38,058 nucleotides of DNA from JBBIQS01 sp037442205 (GCA_037442205.1 JBBIQS010000076.1:1-38058), one strand, 5' to 3'. Numbered from the stretch's first letter, positions 17,755 to 27,013 are shown. Translations and numbers: made by a program. Notes: generated by a model from the letters alone, not told the origin.

Positions 17755-19554
17755 ATGAGCAAGCATCCGCCAACGCAGGGCCCCGACCTCCCGAACGCCG
17801 GTCACTTCGACCCTGATCCCTTCGATCTGGGCGTTTCGAGCTCTGGAAACACCGTTCCACCCCCAGCCCGTGTCCCGGCAGCCGCCGCGCCCCGCCCGGC
17901 TCCGGCTGCGCGCCCGGCGCGCGCTCCCGCTCCCGAGACTCGCCCCGCTCCGACAGCGCGACCTGCTCCTGCTCCGGCCGAGGCTCCGGCTCCTGCCCCT
18001 CGCCCAGCGCCAGCTCCCGTGCCAGCCCCGGCAAAGCCCGTGGCCCGGCAAGCTCCCGCGCCGTCCGCCACAGTTTCCGCCAGCGGCTCGGCGGCTGCGA
18101 CCGACACCATCGATCTCGAAGAAGCGCAGATCGTCTTGGAAGACGCGCCAACCGATCACGTCGAGCAGAAGCGCGACGGGCACGGCGATCAGTCGGACAA
18201 GATCCTCCGCTTCAAGCTGGCCGAGCGCCTGATGCACTGGTCGCTGGCGGCGCCGTTCCTGACCTGCCTGACGACGGCGGCGATCCTGGTGCTGATCTAC
18301 AACCCGGCGCCGGAGCGGCCATTCCGCGACCTCTTCTCCACCATCCACCGCTACTCCGGCGTGGCGCTGATCGTGCTGCCGCCGCTGGCCTTCATCGTCA
18401 AACCCGATTGGCGCATCCACCTCGCCAACATGAAGTGGGGCTGGAAGTGGAGCTTCGACGAGATCAAGTGGCTGTTTCTGATGCCCCTCTCGAACGTCTT
18501 CAAATCGATCAAGCTGCCGGAGGAGGGGAAGTTCAACGCCGCCGAGAAGCTCAACTTCATGTCGGTCACCATCTCCTACCCGCTGATGGGCCTGACCGGC
18601 CTGCTGATCTGGAGCGACAAGTCGCAGATCCTCCCCTGGTACCTGCACTTCGGCTACGCGGTGGCGGCAGCGCCGCTGGTGGGCGGCCACATGTTCATGG
18701 CCATCATCAATCCCGCCACCCGGGTCGGAATCACCGGCATGTTCACCGGCTACGTCAGCCGCCACTGGGCCAGCCACCACTACCGCCTCTGGTACCGAGT
18801 GACCTTCCCGGAAGCCGCCGCCAAGGAACTCCCCGGACACTCGGACCCCGGCGACACCCACCAACCGGCCCCAGCCGCCGCCGGCGGGATCCCGCTGGTT
18901 CAGAAGCTCGCGCTGGGCGCCGGCTGGCCGATCGCCGCGGCGCTGGCCGTCGTGCTGGCCCTGAACTGGCACGGCCAGCCCAAGGCCGCCGCCGCAGCCG
19001 CCGACAACCCCGGAGTCGAGCGCGAGGCCGCGGAATCGGCCGGCACCTCGTACCTCTCGGAAGAAGCCCCGCTGCGCGAAGCGCCCGGCGAGCAGGCGGC
19101 CGCGATCCAGGGCGTCAACCTGTTCCGAGGCTCGCAGGTGACGCTCAAGCGTATCCAGGGCGGCTTCGCCTTCGTCGAGGATCTCGAGGGCCACACCGGC
19201 TTCGTCCCAGCGTCCCTCCTCACCGATGCCGCCCCCGAGCCCAACGCGAGCTACCCGTTCCCCGACTGCCACCGCATCAAGGGAGCTCCCGACGCCTTTG
19301 AGTGCCTGGAGCGGGCCAACGCCCTTCTGCAGAAGTGCACCGCCGGCTGCCAGGAGAACAACGGCCCGGTCTGCCCGCAGCTTTGCCAGGAGCGGCTGGA
19401 GACCTGCGCCGAGAGCTGCAAAGCCGGCCTCGCCGCCCAGCCGGCGAAGGGGGCGGGGCAGCCCAAGCCGGCGATCGCAGCGAACGCCAAGAGCGCCCCT
19501 CGCCCCAAGCAGAGCCCGTCTACGAAACCCAAACCGAAGTCGAAGAAGCCCTAA
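17755..19554 (+). CDS. inner-membrane cytochrome b (hydrogenase/formate-dehydrogenase gamma type) with SH3-like and Cys-rich C-terminal extensions
   Basis: The product has 599 residues from the ATG at 17755. Residues ~35-110 are an Ala/Pro-rich linker. Residues ~150-350 form a four-helix di-heme cytochrome b: RLMHW (H161), IHRYSG (H198), LHFGY (H298) and GGHMF (H312) are likely heme ligands. This fold passes electrons between quinone and a periplasmic partner. A further helix lies at ~385-405, then a bacterial-SH3-like segment at ~452-490 (NLFRGSQVTLKRI, then HTGFVPASLL). Residues 505-555 hold eight Cys, six of them as three CX3C pairs. The tail is Lys/Pro-rich. Placed between the porin and the giant cytochrome genes, it could be the quinone-linked entry or exit point of the conduit. 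Confidence 0.85.
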   Translation: MSKHPPTQGPDLPNAGHFDPDPFDLGVSSSGNTVPPPARVPAAAAPRPAPAARPARAPAPETRPAPTARPAPAPAEAPAPAPRPAPAPVPAPAKPVARQAPAPSATVSASGSAAATDTIDLEEAQIVLEDAPTDHVEQKRDGHGDQSDKILRFKLAERLMHWSLAAPFLTCLTTAAILVLIYNPAPERPFRDLFSTIHRYSGVALIVLPPLAFIVKPDWRIHLANMKWGWKWSFDEIKWLFLMPLSNVFKSIKLPEEGKFNAAEKLNFMSVTISYPLMGLTGLLIWSDKSQILPWYLHFGYAVAAAPLVGGHMFMAIINPATRVGITGMFTGYVSRHWASHHYRLWYRVTFPEAAAKELPGHSDPGDTHQPAPAAAGGIPLVQKLALGAGWPIAAALAVVLALNWHGQPKAAAAAADNPGVEREAAESAGTSYLSEEAPLREAPGEQAAAIQGVNLFRGSQVTLKRIQGGFAFVEDLEGHTGFVPASLLTDAAPEPNASYPFPDCHRIKGAPDAFECLERANALLQKCTAGCQENNGPVCPQLCQERLETCAESCKAGLAAQPAKGAGQPKPAIAANAKSAPRPKQSPSTKPKPKSKKP

Positions 19555-19597
19555 GCAAGGGCAGCACGCCATCCCTCTCACTTGCCCGAGTGCCGCG

Positions 19598-22500
19598 ATG
19601 ACGACCCAGCGAACGCCGAATCCGCTCGTTTCCGCCCCCCGCCGTTTCCCGGCTCCGGTGCTGTTTGCCGCGGCGGTGGCGCTGGCAGTCTCCGGCTGCA
19701 ACTGCGGGCTGGTGGCCGTCCAGGGCTCGAGCTGCACGGTCGACGAGGACTGCGCCGCCAACCCCTCTTGCGCGCGAATCCAGGGCGGCTGCAAGTGCCA
19801 GTCGCGGACCTGCTACTACGACCCCAGCGCCCCGCCGGCAGACGAGACGCAGGGCTGCCGCACCTGCCACGGCAGCCTGGACAACGCCGCGCCGCCGCGC
19901 TCGGTGGCCGGCAGCACCTCGACCACCGAGATCGGCGTCGGGGCCCACCAGACGCACCTCAACGGCGGAAAGAACTCCCGGCCGGTCTCCTGTTCGGAGT
20001 GCCACCTGGTCCCGACCTCGGTCGGCGACCCCGGACACATCGACTCCCCGCTGCCGGCCGAGGTGATCTTCGGCTCGCTGGCCAACGCCAGCGAAATCGC
20101 CGCCAATTGGGACCGCACCACCGCCACCTGCAACACCTACTGCCACGGCAAGTCGCTGCCGGGCGGCAAGCACACCACGCCCACCTGGACCAAGGTCGAC
20201 GGAACCGAGGCCGCCTGCGGCAGCTGTCACGGACTGCCCCCGCCCCCGCCGCATCCCTTCGCCACCGACAACTGCGACCAGTGCCACGCCCCGACCGCCG
20301 GCCCGAACCTGACCATCGCCAACCGCAACACCCACGTCGACGGCGTGGTCCAGGGCGCCGGCGGCGCCTGCGACTCCTGCCACGGCGACCCGACCCGCGA
20401 TCCCCTGATCAGCCCGGCCCCGCCCAAGGACCTCAAGCACAACACCGCCTCGACCAAGGTCGGCGCCCACCTGAAGCACCTGACCGCCGCCAACTCGGTG
20501 GACGTCACCTGCGACAGCTGCCACAAGGTTCCCAAGACGGTGGGCGATCCCGGCCACATCGACGACGGCGACAACATCGCCGAGCTGACCTTCGGCGGCC
20601 TGTCCCGCACCGACGGCTCGACCCCCAGCTACGACTTCGCCACCCAGCGCTGCTCGAGCAGCTACTGCCACGGCTATACGCTCACCGGCGGCGCCAACAA
20701 CAACCAGGTGCTGTGGACCGACAGCGCCAGCCAGGCGCAGTGCAACGCCTGCCACGGCAACCCTCCGCCGAGGCCGCACATCCAGCGCGATGACTGCGGC
20801 ACCTGCCACCCCGGCTACTCCAAGACCGGCGCCACCACCGGCACCACCGACAAGGCGCTGCACGTCAACGGCAAGATCGACACCGGCAACCTCAGCTGCT
20901 CCCTGTGCCACGGCACCGCCGGCCGCACCGGAGCCGATCCCCAGATCGCCGCCGCCCCGCCCCAGGGCACCCAGGGCGAGACCGATCCTTCGACCCGCGC
21001 CGTCGGCGCCCACCTCAAACACTTGCAGGGAGGCGCGGTCACCAACCCCATCGCCTGCGACGAGTGCCACACCCGAGTCGCCAACGGCGAGCTGACCTCC
21101 GGCCTGCCGCACATCAACGGAGTGAGCGACCTGCCCTTTGGCCCCGTCGCCACCACCGGCCGGTTGAGCCCGACCTTCGACGGCGCCAACTGCTCCTCCA
21201 CCTGGTGCCACGGCAACTTCAAGAACGGCAACCGGAGCAACGCTCCCAGCTGGACCGGCGGAGCCGGCCAGGCCACCTGCGGCACCTGCCATGGCGCCGC
21301 CGGCCTGCCCGCCGCCCTCAGCTTCCCGGCCGGCACCCACCCGCGGGTCACCGCCGCCACCGACTGCGGCCAGTGCCACCCCGGCTACACCCAGACCAGC
21401 GTCGACAAGTCCAAGCACATCAACGGCCAGATCGACCTCGCCAACATGACCTGCACCGACTGCCACGGCAGCGCCGGCAGAGTCGGGGTGGCTGGAGCCG
21501 ATCCCAACCAGGCCGCCGCGCCGCCGATCGACACCGCCGGGCTGTCCGATGTCACGCTGGTCAGCGTCGGCGCCCACCAGGCCCACGTCAATCCGGCCTC
21601 GCCGACGCTCTCCAATCCCATCGCCTGCACCCAGTGCCACCCCGACCACTCGGGCAACTTCGCCCACGCCAACCTGACGGTCGACGTCCCCTTCGGCACC
21701 GGCACTCCGCTGGCCATCGCCAACGGCTCCAACCCCAGCTGGTCGCACGCCAGCGGCAGCTGCTCGGGAGTGTGGTGCCACGGCGGAAACGCCAAGCTCG
21801 GCTCGAAGCCTTCCATCAGCTGGAACACCGGAGCCACCGTCGACTGCACCAGCTGCCACGGCAATCCGCCGGCGAGGCCCCATCCCCAGCGCGACGACTG
21901 CGCCACCTGCCACGGCGCCGGCTACTCCAAGACCGGCGCCACCTCGGGCACGGTGGTCGCCAACACCCATGTCGACGGCACCATCGACGTGCTGTCCACG
22001 GTGACCTGCACCGAGTGCCACGGCACCGCCGGGCGCAGCATCGATCCCACCCTGTCCGCCGCCCCGCCCACCGGCACCCTGGGCGAGACCGCCACCACCA
22101 CCCGCGCCGTGGGCGCCCACCAGGCCCACCTCAACGCCGGGGCGCTGTCGGCGGCGTTCGCCTGCACCAGCTGCCACAACCCGGTCCCGGCCGGGGCCGC
22201 CGGCATCTCGCACGAGGACGGCGTGGCCCAGGTAGTCTTCGGCGGAATCGCCACCGCCAACAACTCGGTCCCCGCCTGGAACGGCACCGGTTGCTCGGCC
22301 ACCTACTGCCACAGCGGCCTCAAGAACGGCAACGCCGCCAATCAGCCCAACTGGACCGGCGACACCACCCAGGTCAGCTGCAACGGAAGCTGCCACGGCA
22401 GCGCCAGCTCGCCGATGCCCGGCGGGACCCACCCCAAGGCCACCGCCGGCAGCTGCGGCAACTGCCACACCGGCTACACCGAGACCACCGTCAACACCGC

Positions 22501-25500
22501 CCTTCACGTCAACGGAACGGTGGACATCGTCAACATGAACTGCGCCGACTGCCACGGCACCGTGGGCAGGGTCGGAGTCGCCGGGGCCGATCCCAACCAG
22601 GCCGGCGCCCCGCCGCGCAGCGTCTCCCAGAGCATCGACCCCACCACCGTCGGCGTCGGCGCCCACCAGGCGCACGTCAACCCGACCGCGCCGGCGATGG
22701 CTGCGCCGCTGCAGTGCATCCAGTGCCACCCCGACCACACCGGCGACTTCGCTCACGCCACCGGCGGCAGCCCGATCGTCGCCTTCTCCGCCACCTCGGT
22801 GGCGGCCTCCAACGGCTCGATCCCCACCGCCTGGTCGCAGGCCACCGCCACCTGCGCCAACACCTGGTGCCACGGCGGCAACGCCAAGCTCGGCTCGATG
22901 CCGGCCGTCAGCTGGATCACCGGATCCAAGGTCGACTGCACCAGCTGCCACGGCCTGCCCCCGCCGCCGCCGCACGTGCAGAACCCGGACTGCGGCCACT
23001 GCCACACCGGCTACAGCTACACCAACGCCACCACCTGGACGGTCAACGCCGCCACGCACGTCAACGGCAAGATCGACTACGTCGCCCCGACCTGCACCCT
23101 GTGCCACGGCACCACCGCGGCCCGCACCGGCGTGGACCCCAACGTGTCGGCGGCGCCGCCCACCGACTCCACCGGAAGCTCGACCTCGCCGGCGGTGGGC
23201 GCCCACCTGGCGCACCTGACCGGCGGGCCGCTGACCAACGGCCTGCCCTGCTCCTCCTGCCACACCGTCCCGACCACCCAGCTGCACGCCACCGGGATCA
23301 TCAGCGTGCCGTTCCCGCCGGGCAGCCTGGCCACCGCCGGCAACGTGACCCCCACCTTCTCCAACGGCAGCTGCGCCTCGACCTACTGCCACGGCAACTT
23401 CCGCAACGGCAATCCCGCCAACGCCCCGAGCTGGGCGGGCGGCCCGGCCCAAGCCGCCTGCGGCAGCTGCCACGGCGACCCGGCCACCGGGGACCCGACG
23501 CCCAAGACCGATCCCGCCGGAACCCACCCGGTGGTGGACGCCACCCTGGACTGCGGCGACTGCCACGCCGGCTACACCCGCACCACGGTCAACAAGAACC
23601 TGCACGTCAATGGCCACTTCGACGGCGGAGGCGAGCCCAGCAAGGGCAAGATGGCCTGCTCCGGCTGCCACAACGAGATCGTGGCCAACACGGCCTCCAA
23701 CAGCATCAAGGCCACCAGGCACCTGGTGATGTCCGACAGTCCGACCGATCCCGGCGGCAGCTGGATCACCGGCGCCGATCTGAAGACCTCGCCGATGTAC
23801 GCCTCGGCGACCAACAGCACCTGCCTCAGCGCCTGCCACGGCGACCACCCGCACACCCTGAGCGGCACCGCCACCCATCAGTTCAACGTGCACGAGGACG
23901 CCAACAACCGCTCGGCCACCGCCAGCTCGACCGCCCGCTCCAACACCGACTTCGATCCCAACTCCGCCACCGGCGGCCTATGCCTGAGCTGCCACACCCT
24001 GCCGGTCGACGCCGCCCACCCGGCGCTGAGCATCGCCTCCTACGGCGCCTCGGCGCACGACTACACCACCTTCCTGACCTACGGCGCCTGGAGCTACACC
24101 CTGCACGACGGCAGCGCCTTCATGCGCAACTGCACCAAGTGCCACGCCGATCCCGCCGACGGCCGCCCGGCGGCCTCCACCTCGCCCTTCGGCGCGGTGC
24201 ACTACTCCGACAACGCTTCGCTGCTGTCCGGGCCGGCGGTGGCCAACGGCGCGCTGGCGAGCCTGCAGTGCTTCCAGTGCCACGGCAGCGCCAGCGTCGG
24301 CCAGGACCTGTCGGGCAAGAGCATGGCCCCGCTGTTCGCCAAGGCCGGCCGCCACCGGGTGGACACCGACTCGGTCCACAACAGCGTCACCGAGGCGTCA
24401 CCGGCCTACGGCACCGCCCTGGGCGGCGCCGCCCGCCACGTCAACTGCCTGGACTGCCACGACCCGCACCAGGCCCAGGCCGGAGCCCACTCGGTTCCCG
24501 GCAACCTGGCCGGTCCGGCGGTGCGCGGGGCGATCGGCGTGCCGCTGACCAGCAACCCGGCGTTCTGGACCGCATCGGCGTCCGGCAACTTCGGTGCGCC
24601 CAAGGCGATGGCGGCCGGCGACAACGAAGCCAACCTGTGCCTCAAGTGCCACTCCAGCTTCTTCTGGGGAGCCACCGCCCCCGCCGACACCTACGTCACC
24701 GGGACCGCCGCCTTCACCGCCGGCAGCGCCACGGTCACCGGCACCGGCACCTCGTGGACCGCGGCCCAGGCCGGCTGGTTGATCAAGAGCAACCCCGCCG
24801 GCCTCTGGTACACGGTGCTCTCGGTGCAGAGCCCGACCTCGCTGACCCTCAGCCGCACCGCCGCGGCCAGCGCCAGCGGCGCCTACACCATGCAGGTCTA
24901 CCGCACCGACGTGGCCAAGGAGTTCAACCCGGCCAACACCACCTCGGGAGCCAGCCTGGGCTCCTTCCACCCGGTGTTCGCCTCCGCAGGCAGCAACCGG
25001 GGCGCGGTCAACCTGACCAACCTGGTGACCACCGCCTACAACTGGAGCACCAGCGTGCGCAACACGATGACCTGCTCCGACTGCCACGACTCGGACACCC
25101 CGGCCGATCCCAACGGACCGCACGGCTCGTCGGCGGCGTTCATCCTGCGCGGCCCGAACACCCGGTGGGACAGCTCGCTCATCAACGGCTCTTCGATGCC
25201 GGCGGGGACCTTCTGCGCCAACTGCCACAGCCCGACCTGGGTCGGCAGCCGCTTCCCCGATCACGTCAAGGGCGACCACCGCATTCCCTGCCTGAATTGC
25301 CACTCGGCCAACGCCCACGGCGGCCCGCGGGTGGGCATGCTCAACCCGATGGCGGGCACCGCGCTGACCGACAGCTTCGCGGACTACGACAACGCCGCGC
25401 CCTATGCCCGCCCGGATCCGACCAAGGATCGCCTCTACATCAAGTCGTACCCGAGCACGGCCACCGCGACCTGGAGAGAGGCGAACTGCGGCTGCAATGG

Positions 25501-25513
25501 CACCAGCCACTGA
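19598..25513 (+). CDS. giant multiheme cytochrome c lipoprotein, up to 45 heme sites
   Basis: The product has 1971 residues. The ATG at 19598 leads into a lipoprotein signal (LAVSGC), and a Cys-rich knot follows (~residues 35-75). By hand count there are 36 CxxCH motifs, six CxxxxCH (e.g. CSSTWCH, CSGVWCH) and three CxxxCH (CNTYCH, CNGSCH, CLSACH). The CxxxxCH...CxxCH pattern is the one described in Geobacter multiheme proteins. The first two-thirds are seven units of about 181 residues anchored on VGAHxxH. Residues ~1690-1770 are a heme-free beta-rich insert between the 33rd and 34th CxxCH. Lipidation and size suggest an outer-surface electron-transfer protein, the terminal partner of the conduit encoded just upstream; this location is inferred. 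Confidence 0.92.
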   Translation: MTTQRTPNPLVSAPRRFPAPVLFAAAVALAVSGCNCGLVAVQGSSCTVDEDCAANPSCARIQGGCKCQSRTCYYDPSAPPADETQGCRTCHGSLDNAAPPRSVAGSTSTTEIGVGAHQTHLNGGKNSRPVSCSECHLVPTSVGDPGHIDSPLPAEVIFGSLANASEIAANWDRTTATCNTYCHGKSLPGGKHTTPTWTKVDGTEAACGSCHGLPPPPPHPFATDNCDQCHAPTAGPNLTIANRNTHVDGVVQGAGGACDSCHGDPTRDPLISPAPPKDLKHNTASTKVGAHLKHLTAANSVDVTCDSCHKVPKTVGDPGHIDDGDNIAELTFGGLSRTDGSTPSYDFATQRCSSSYCHGYTLTGGANNNQVLWTDSASQAQCNACHGNPPPRPHIQRDDCGTCHPGYSKTGATTGTTDKALHVNGKIDTGNLSCSLCHGTAGRTGADPQIAAAPPQGTQGETDPSTRAVGAHLKHLQGGAVTNPIACDECHTRVANGELTSGLPHINGVSDLPFGPVATTGRLSPTFDGANCSSTWCHGNFKNGNRSNAPSWTGGAGQATCGTCHGAAGLPAALSFPAGTHPRVTAATDCGQCHPGYTQTSVDKSKHINGQIDLANMTCTDCHGSAGRVGVAGADPNQAAAPPIDTAGLSDVTLVSVGAHQAHVNPASPTLSNPIACTQCHPDHSGNFAHANLTVDVPFGTGTPLAIANGSNPSWSHASGSCSGVWCHGGNAKLGSKPSISWNTGATVDCTSCHGNPPARPHPQRDDCATCHGAGYSKTGATSGTVVANTHVDGTIDVLSTVTCTECHGTAGRSIDPTLSAAPPTGTLGETATTTRAVGAHQAHLNAGALSAAFACTSCHNPVPAGAAGISHEDGVAQVVFGGIATANNSVPAWNGTGCSATYCHSGLKNGNAANQPNWTGDTTQVSCNGSCHGSASSPMPGGTHPKATAGSCGNCHTGYTETTVNTALHVNGTVDIVNMNCADCHGTVGRVGVAGADPNQAGAPPRSVSQSIDPTTVGVGAHQAHVNPTAPAMAAPLQCIQCHPDHTGDFAHATGGSPIVAFSATSVAASNGSIPTAWSQATATCANTWCHGGNAKLGSMPAVSWITGSKVDCTSCHGLPPPPPHVQNPDCGHCHTGYSYTNATTWTVNAATHVNGKIDYVAPTCTLCHGTTAARTGVDPNVSAAPPTDSTGSSTSPAVGAHLAHLTGGPLTNGLPCSSCHTVPTTQLHATGIISVPFPPGSLATAGNVTPTFSNGSCASTYCHGNFRNGNPANAPSWAGGPAQAACGSCHGDPATGDPTPKTDPAGTHPVVDATLDCGDCHAGYTRTTVNKNLHVNGHFDGGGEPSKGKMACSGCHNEIVANTASNSIKATRHLVMSDSPTDPGGSWITGADLKTSPMYASATNSTCLSACHGDHPHTLSGTATHQFNVHEDANNRSATASSTARSNTDFDPNSATGGLCLSCHTLPVDAAHPALSIASYGASAHDYTTFLTYGAWSYTLHDGSAFMRNCTKCHADPADGRPAASTSPFGAVHYSDNASLLSGPAVANGALASLQCFQCHGSASVGQDLSGKSMAPLFAKAGRHRVDTDSVHNSVTEASPAYGTALGGAARHVNCLDCHDPHQAQAGAHSVPGNLAGPAVRGAIGVPLTSNPAFWTASASGNFGAPKAMAAGDNEANLCLKCHSSFFWGATAPADTYVTGTAAFTAGSATVTGTGTSWTAAQAGWLIKSNPAGLWYTVLSVQSPTSLTLSRTAAASASGAYTMQVYRTDVAKEFNPANTTSGASLGSFHPVFASAGSNRGAVNLTNLVTTAYNWSTSVRNTMTCSDCHDSDTPADPNGPHGSSAAFILRGPNTRWDSSLINGSSMPAGTFCANCHSPTWVGSRFPDHVKGDHRIPCLNCHSANAHGGPRVGMLNPMAGTALTDSFADYDNAAPYARPDPTKDRLYIKSYPSTATATWREANCGCNGTSH
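19937..23550 (+). repeat. seven tandem ~543-bp coding repeats in the giant cytochrome gene
   Basis: The VGAH anchor codons start at 19937, 20459, 21002, 21566, 22109, 22655 and 23195, giving periods of 522, 543, 564, 543, 546 and 540 bp. Each unit carries, in order, the anchor VGAHxxH, a CxxCH, a CxxxxCH (shortened in the first), a Trp-containing loop, CGxCHG, a CxxCH often followed by GY, an H(V/I)(N/D)G segment and CxxCHG. The regular period indicates growth by tandem duplication. Confidence 0.85.
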
Positions 25514-25588
25514 TCAGCGCCAGCCCTCCAACACGAGGGGAGCGCCCTACGGGTCCCATATCGGCCGGTTCGTCCCGCTCGTGACGCG

Positions 25589-26545
25589 CTACGCCTGCGC
25601 GAAGGCCTTCTGGGCCCACTCCACCGTCTGGCGCGCGCCCTCCTCGAGCGAGGTCGGCGCGAGCGAGGGATAGCGGGCGCGGAAGCGCGAGTCGTCCACC
25701 ACGAACGGCTCGGCCCACTGGTATCCCATCTCCTTGAGCTCGCGCCCCATCGGCCAGAACAGCCCGATCGCCGCCAGGAGAAGCGGCGGCATCCGCTGCA
25801 GCGGGATCGGACGCCCCAGGTTCTTGGCGAACAGCTCGACCATCTGCGCGGTGGAGACCGCCGGAGCGACCGGGAGCATGAAGGTGTTGCCCGCGGATTC
25901 CGCGTCCGTCCCCAGCGCCACCAGCCCGGCGGCGACGTCGCGAGTGAAGTGGTAGCTGTGCGGCGTGGCGGGATTGACGATCACCTGCCCGCTCTTGCCC
26001 TTGAGTACCCGGGGCCAGAAGAAGCTGCCGAACTGGCTCTGCTCGCCGCCCGGACCGTAGAAGTCGGAGGCTCGACCGACCGACACCGGGATGCCGCCCT
26101 TCCTGGCCTCCGACCACAGCTCCTCGGCGAGGCGGGCGCGGATCTCGCCCTTGCGCGCACAGGGGTTGGCAGGAGTGGCCTCGCTCAGCTTCTGTCCGCC
26201 GGGACGCCCCAGGGCGTAGACGTTGTCGAGCACCACCAGCCGGGCGCCGGCCTTCCCCGCCGCCGCCAGCAGGTTGCGCTGAATGCGCGGCAAGGTCTCC
26301 TGCCAGACCCGGGCGAAGTAGGCGGTGTTCATGCAGTGGTAGAGCACCGCGGCCCCGCGCGCCGCTTCCTCGCAGAAGGCGGGATCCATCGCGTCGCCGC
26401 GCAGCAGCTCGGCGCCCTGGACCAAGACCGGCGCATCGGAGCGGCGGACGATGCGTACCTGCTTGCCCATCGACAGCAGGCGCTCGGCGACGAGCGGGCC
26501 AATCTGGCCGGCGCCGAAGACGACGTGGAGCTCTGAGTTGGCCAT
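25589..26545 (-). CDS. NAD(P)-dependent epimerase/dehydratase family protein (atypical extended SDR)
   Basis: The product has 318 residues. A Rossmann start is visible (HVVFGAGQIG, G11/G13/G16), and RRSD at the end of beta-2 would favour NADP. LDNVYALG and VGRASDFYGPG are the core segments of the extended SDR fold. The usual catalytic YxxxK is not obvious: the corresponding helix reads ARKGEIRARLAEELW. This is seen in a large subgroup of unassigned epimerase-like reductases, so no substrate can be given. The gene is convergent with the giant cytochrome gene (75-bp gap). The ATG at 26545 is followed by MANSELHVV, a normal SDR beginning. Confidence 0.85.
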   Translation of the reverse strand: MANSELHVVFGAGQIGPLVAERLLSMGKQVRIVRRSDAPVLVQGAELLRGDAMDPAFCEEAARGAAVLYHCMNTAYFARVWQETLPRIQRNLLAAAGKAGARLVVLDNVYALGRPGGQKLSEATPANPCARKGEIRARLAEELWSEARKGGIPVSVGRASDFYGPGGEQSQFGSFFWPRVLKGKSGQVIVNPATPHSYHFTRDVAAGLVALGTDAESAGNTFMLPVAPAVSTAQMVELFAKNLGRPIPLQRMPPLLLAAIGLFWPMGRELKEMGYQWAEPFVVDDSRFRARYPSLAPTSLEEGARQTVEWAQKAFAQA

Positions 26546-26628
26546 GCGATTCCTCGATGTTGGGTTGCGAGCGAGCCCGTCTTACCGACGAGCTCACTGC
26601 CAATTGCGGTCCTCTTCGGGGGGCCGAC

Positions 26629-26994
26629 CTATTCGACGATCAGGATGCCGCTGATCATCTTCCCCATCTGACAGCCGTACTTCACCCGCCCGGACTTCTT
26701 GGGCGTGAAGAGCACCTCGACCGGCTTGTTCAGCGGCAGGTCCACCGAGACGTTGGCCTCGTCGAGGACCAGCTTCTTGGCGCAGGTGGCCTGGGTCTTG
26801 CGGGTCACCACCAGCTTGAGCGGCTCGTCCTTCTTGACCTTGATCGGCGTCGGCTCGAAGCCGTCCTCGGTGACCGAGATCTCGAGGGTGCGAACCGCGG
26901 GAGCCGATGCCGGCCCCGCCTCCTCGGCCATCGCCGCTCCGCCGACGAGGAACGCCAGACCACCGGCCAGGAGGAGATTCGTGCGAGAGTTCAT
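26629..26994 (-). CDS. secreted cupredoxin-domain protein
   Basis: The product has 121 residues from the ATG at 26994, which starts a signal peptide (LLLAGGLAFLVGGAAMA). The mature domain is a short cupredoxin of the EfeO/plastocyanin-like type: TLEISVTEDGFEPTPIKVKKDE, then TCAKKLVL, then FTPKKSGRVKYGCQMGKM, where Cys and Met of the last segment are likely copper ligands. Related domains often occur with copper-exporting or extracellular redox proteins. It is divergent from the YtkA-like lipoprotein gene with 81 bp between. The Shine-Dalgarno is weak (AAGTGG close to the ATG). Copper transfer or electron shuttling is inferred from the fold. Confidence 0.8.
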   Translation of the reverse strand: MNSRTNLLLAGGLAFLVGGAAMAEEAGPASAPAVRTLEISVTEDGFEPTPIKVKKDEPLKLVVTRKTQATCAKKLVLDEANVSVDLPLNKPVEVLFTPKKSGRVKYGCQMGKMISGILIVE

Positions 26995-27013
26995 GCCACT
27001 TATTACATGTGGG

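Noticed and set aside
19263..19290. CH pair in the cytochrome b C-terminal region as a c-type heme site
   Set aside because: The sequence is DCHRIKG with no second Cys at the needed spacing (no CxxCH). The Cys here form CX3C pairs instead.
19937..23550. Regular ~543-bp period considered as a CRISPR or non-coding satellite array
   Set aside because: The units are long, coding, in frame, and aligned to heme motifs, so this is intragenic tandem duplication.
19520..23893. Very long open frame (about 1457 codons) antisense to the giant cytochrome gene
   Set aside because: It is Gly/Val/Ala/Arg-rich with no domains, and results from high GC at third positions of the repeated cytochrome codons. 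The sense strand has 36 CxxCH motifs and a lipoprotein signal.
26546..26628. Inverted-repeat-like sequence between the epimerase and cupredoxin genes as a terminator
   Set aside because: The pairing is short and imperfect with no T-tract, too weak to list.
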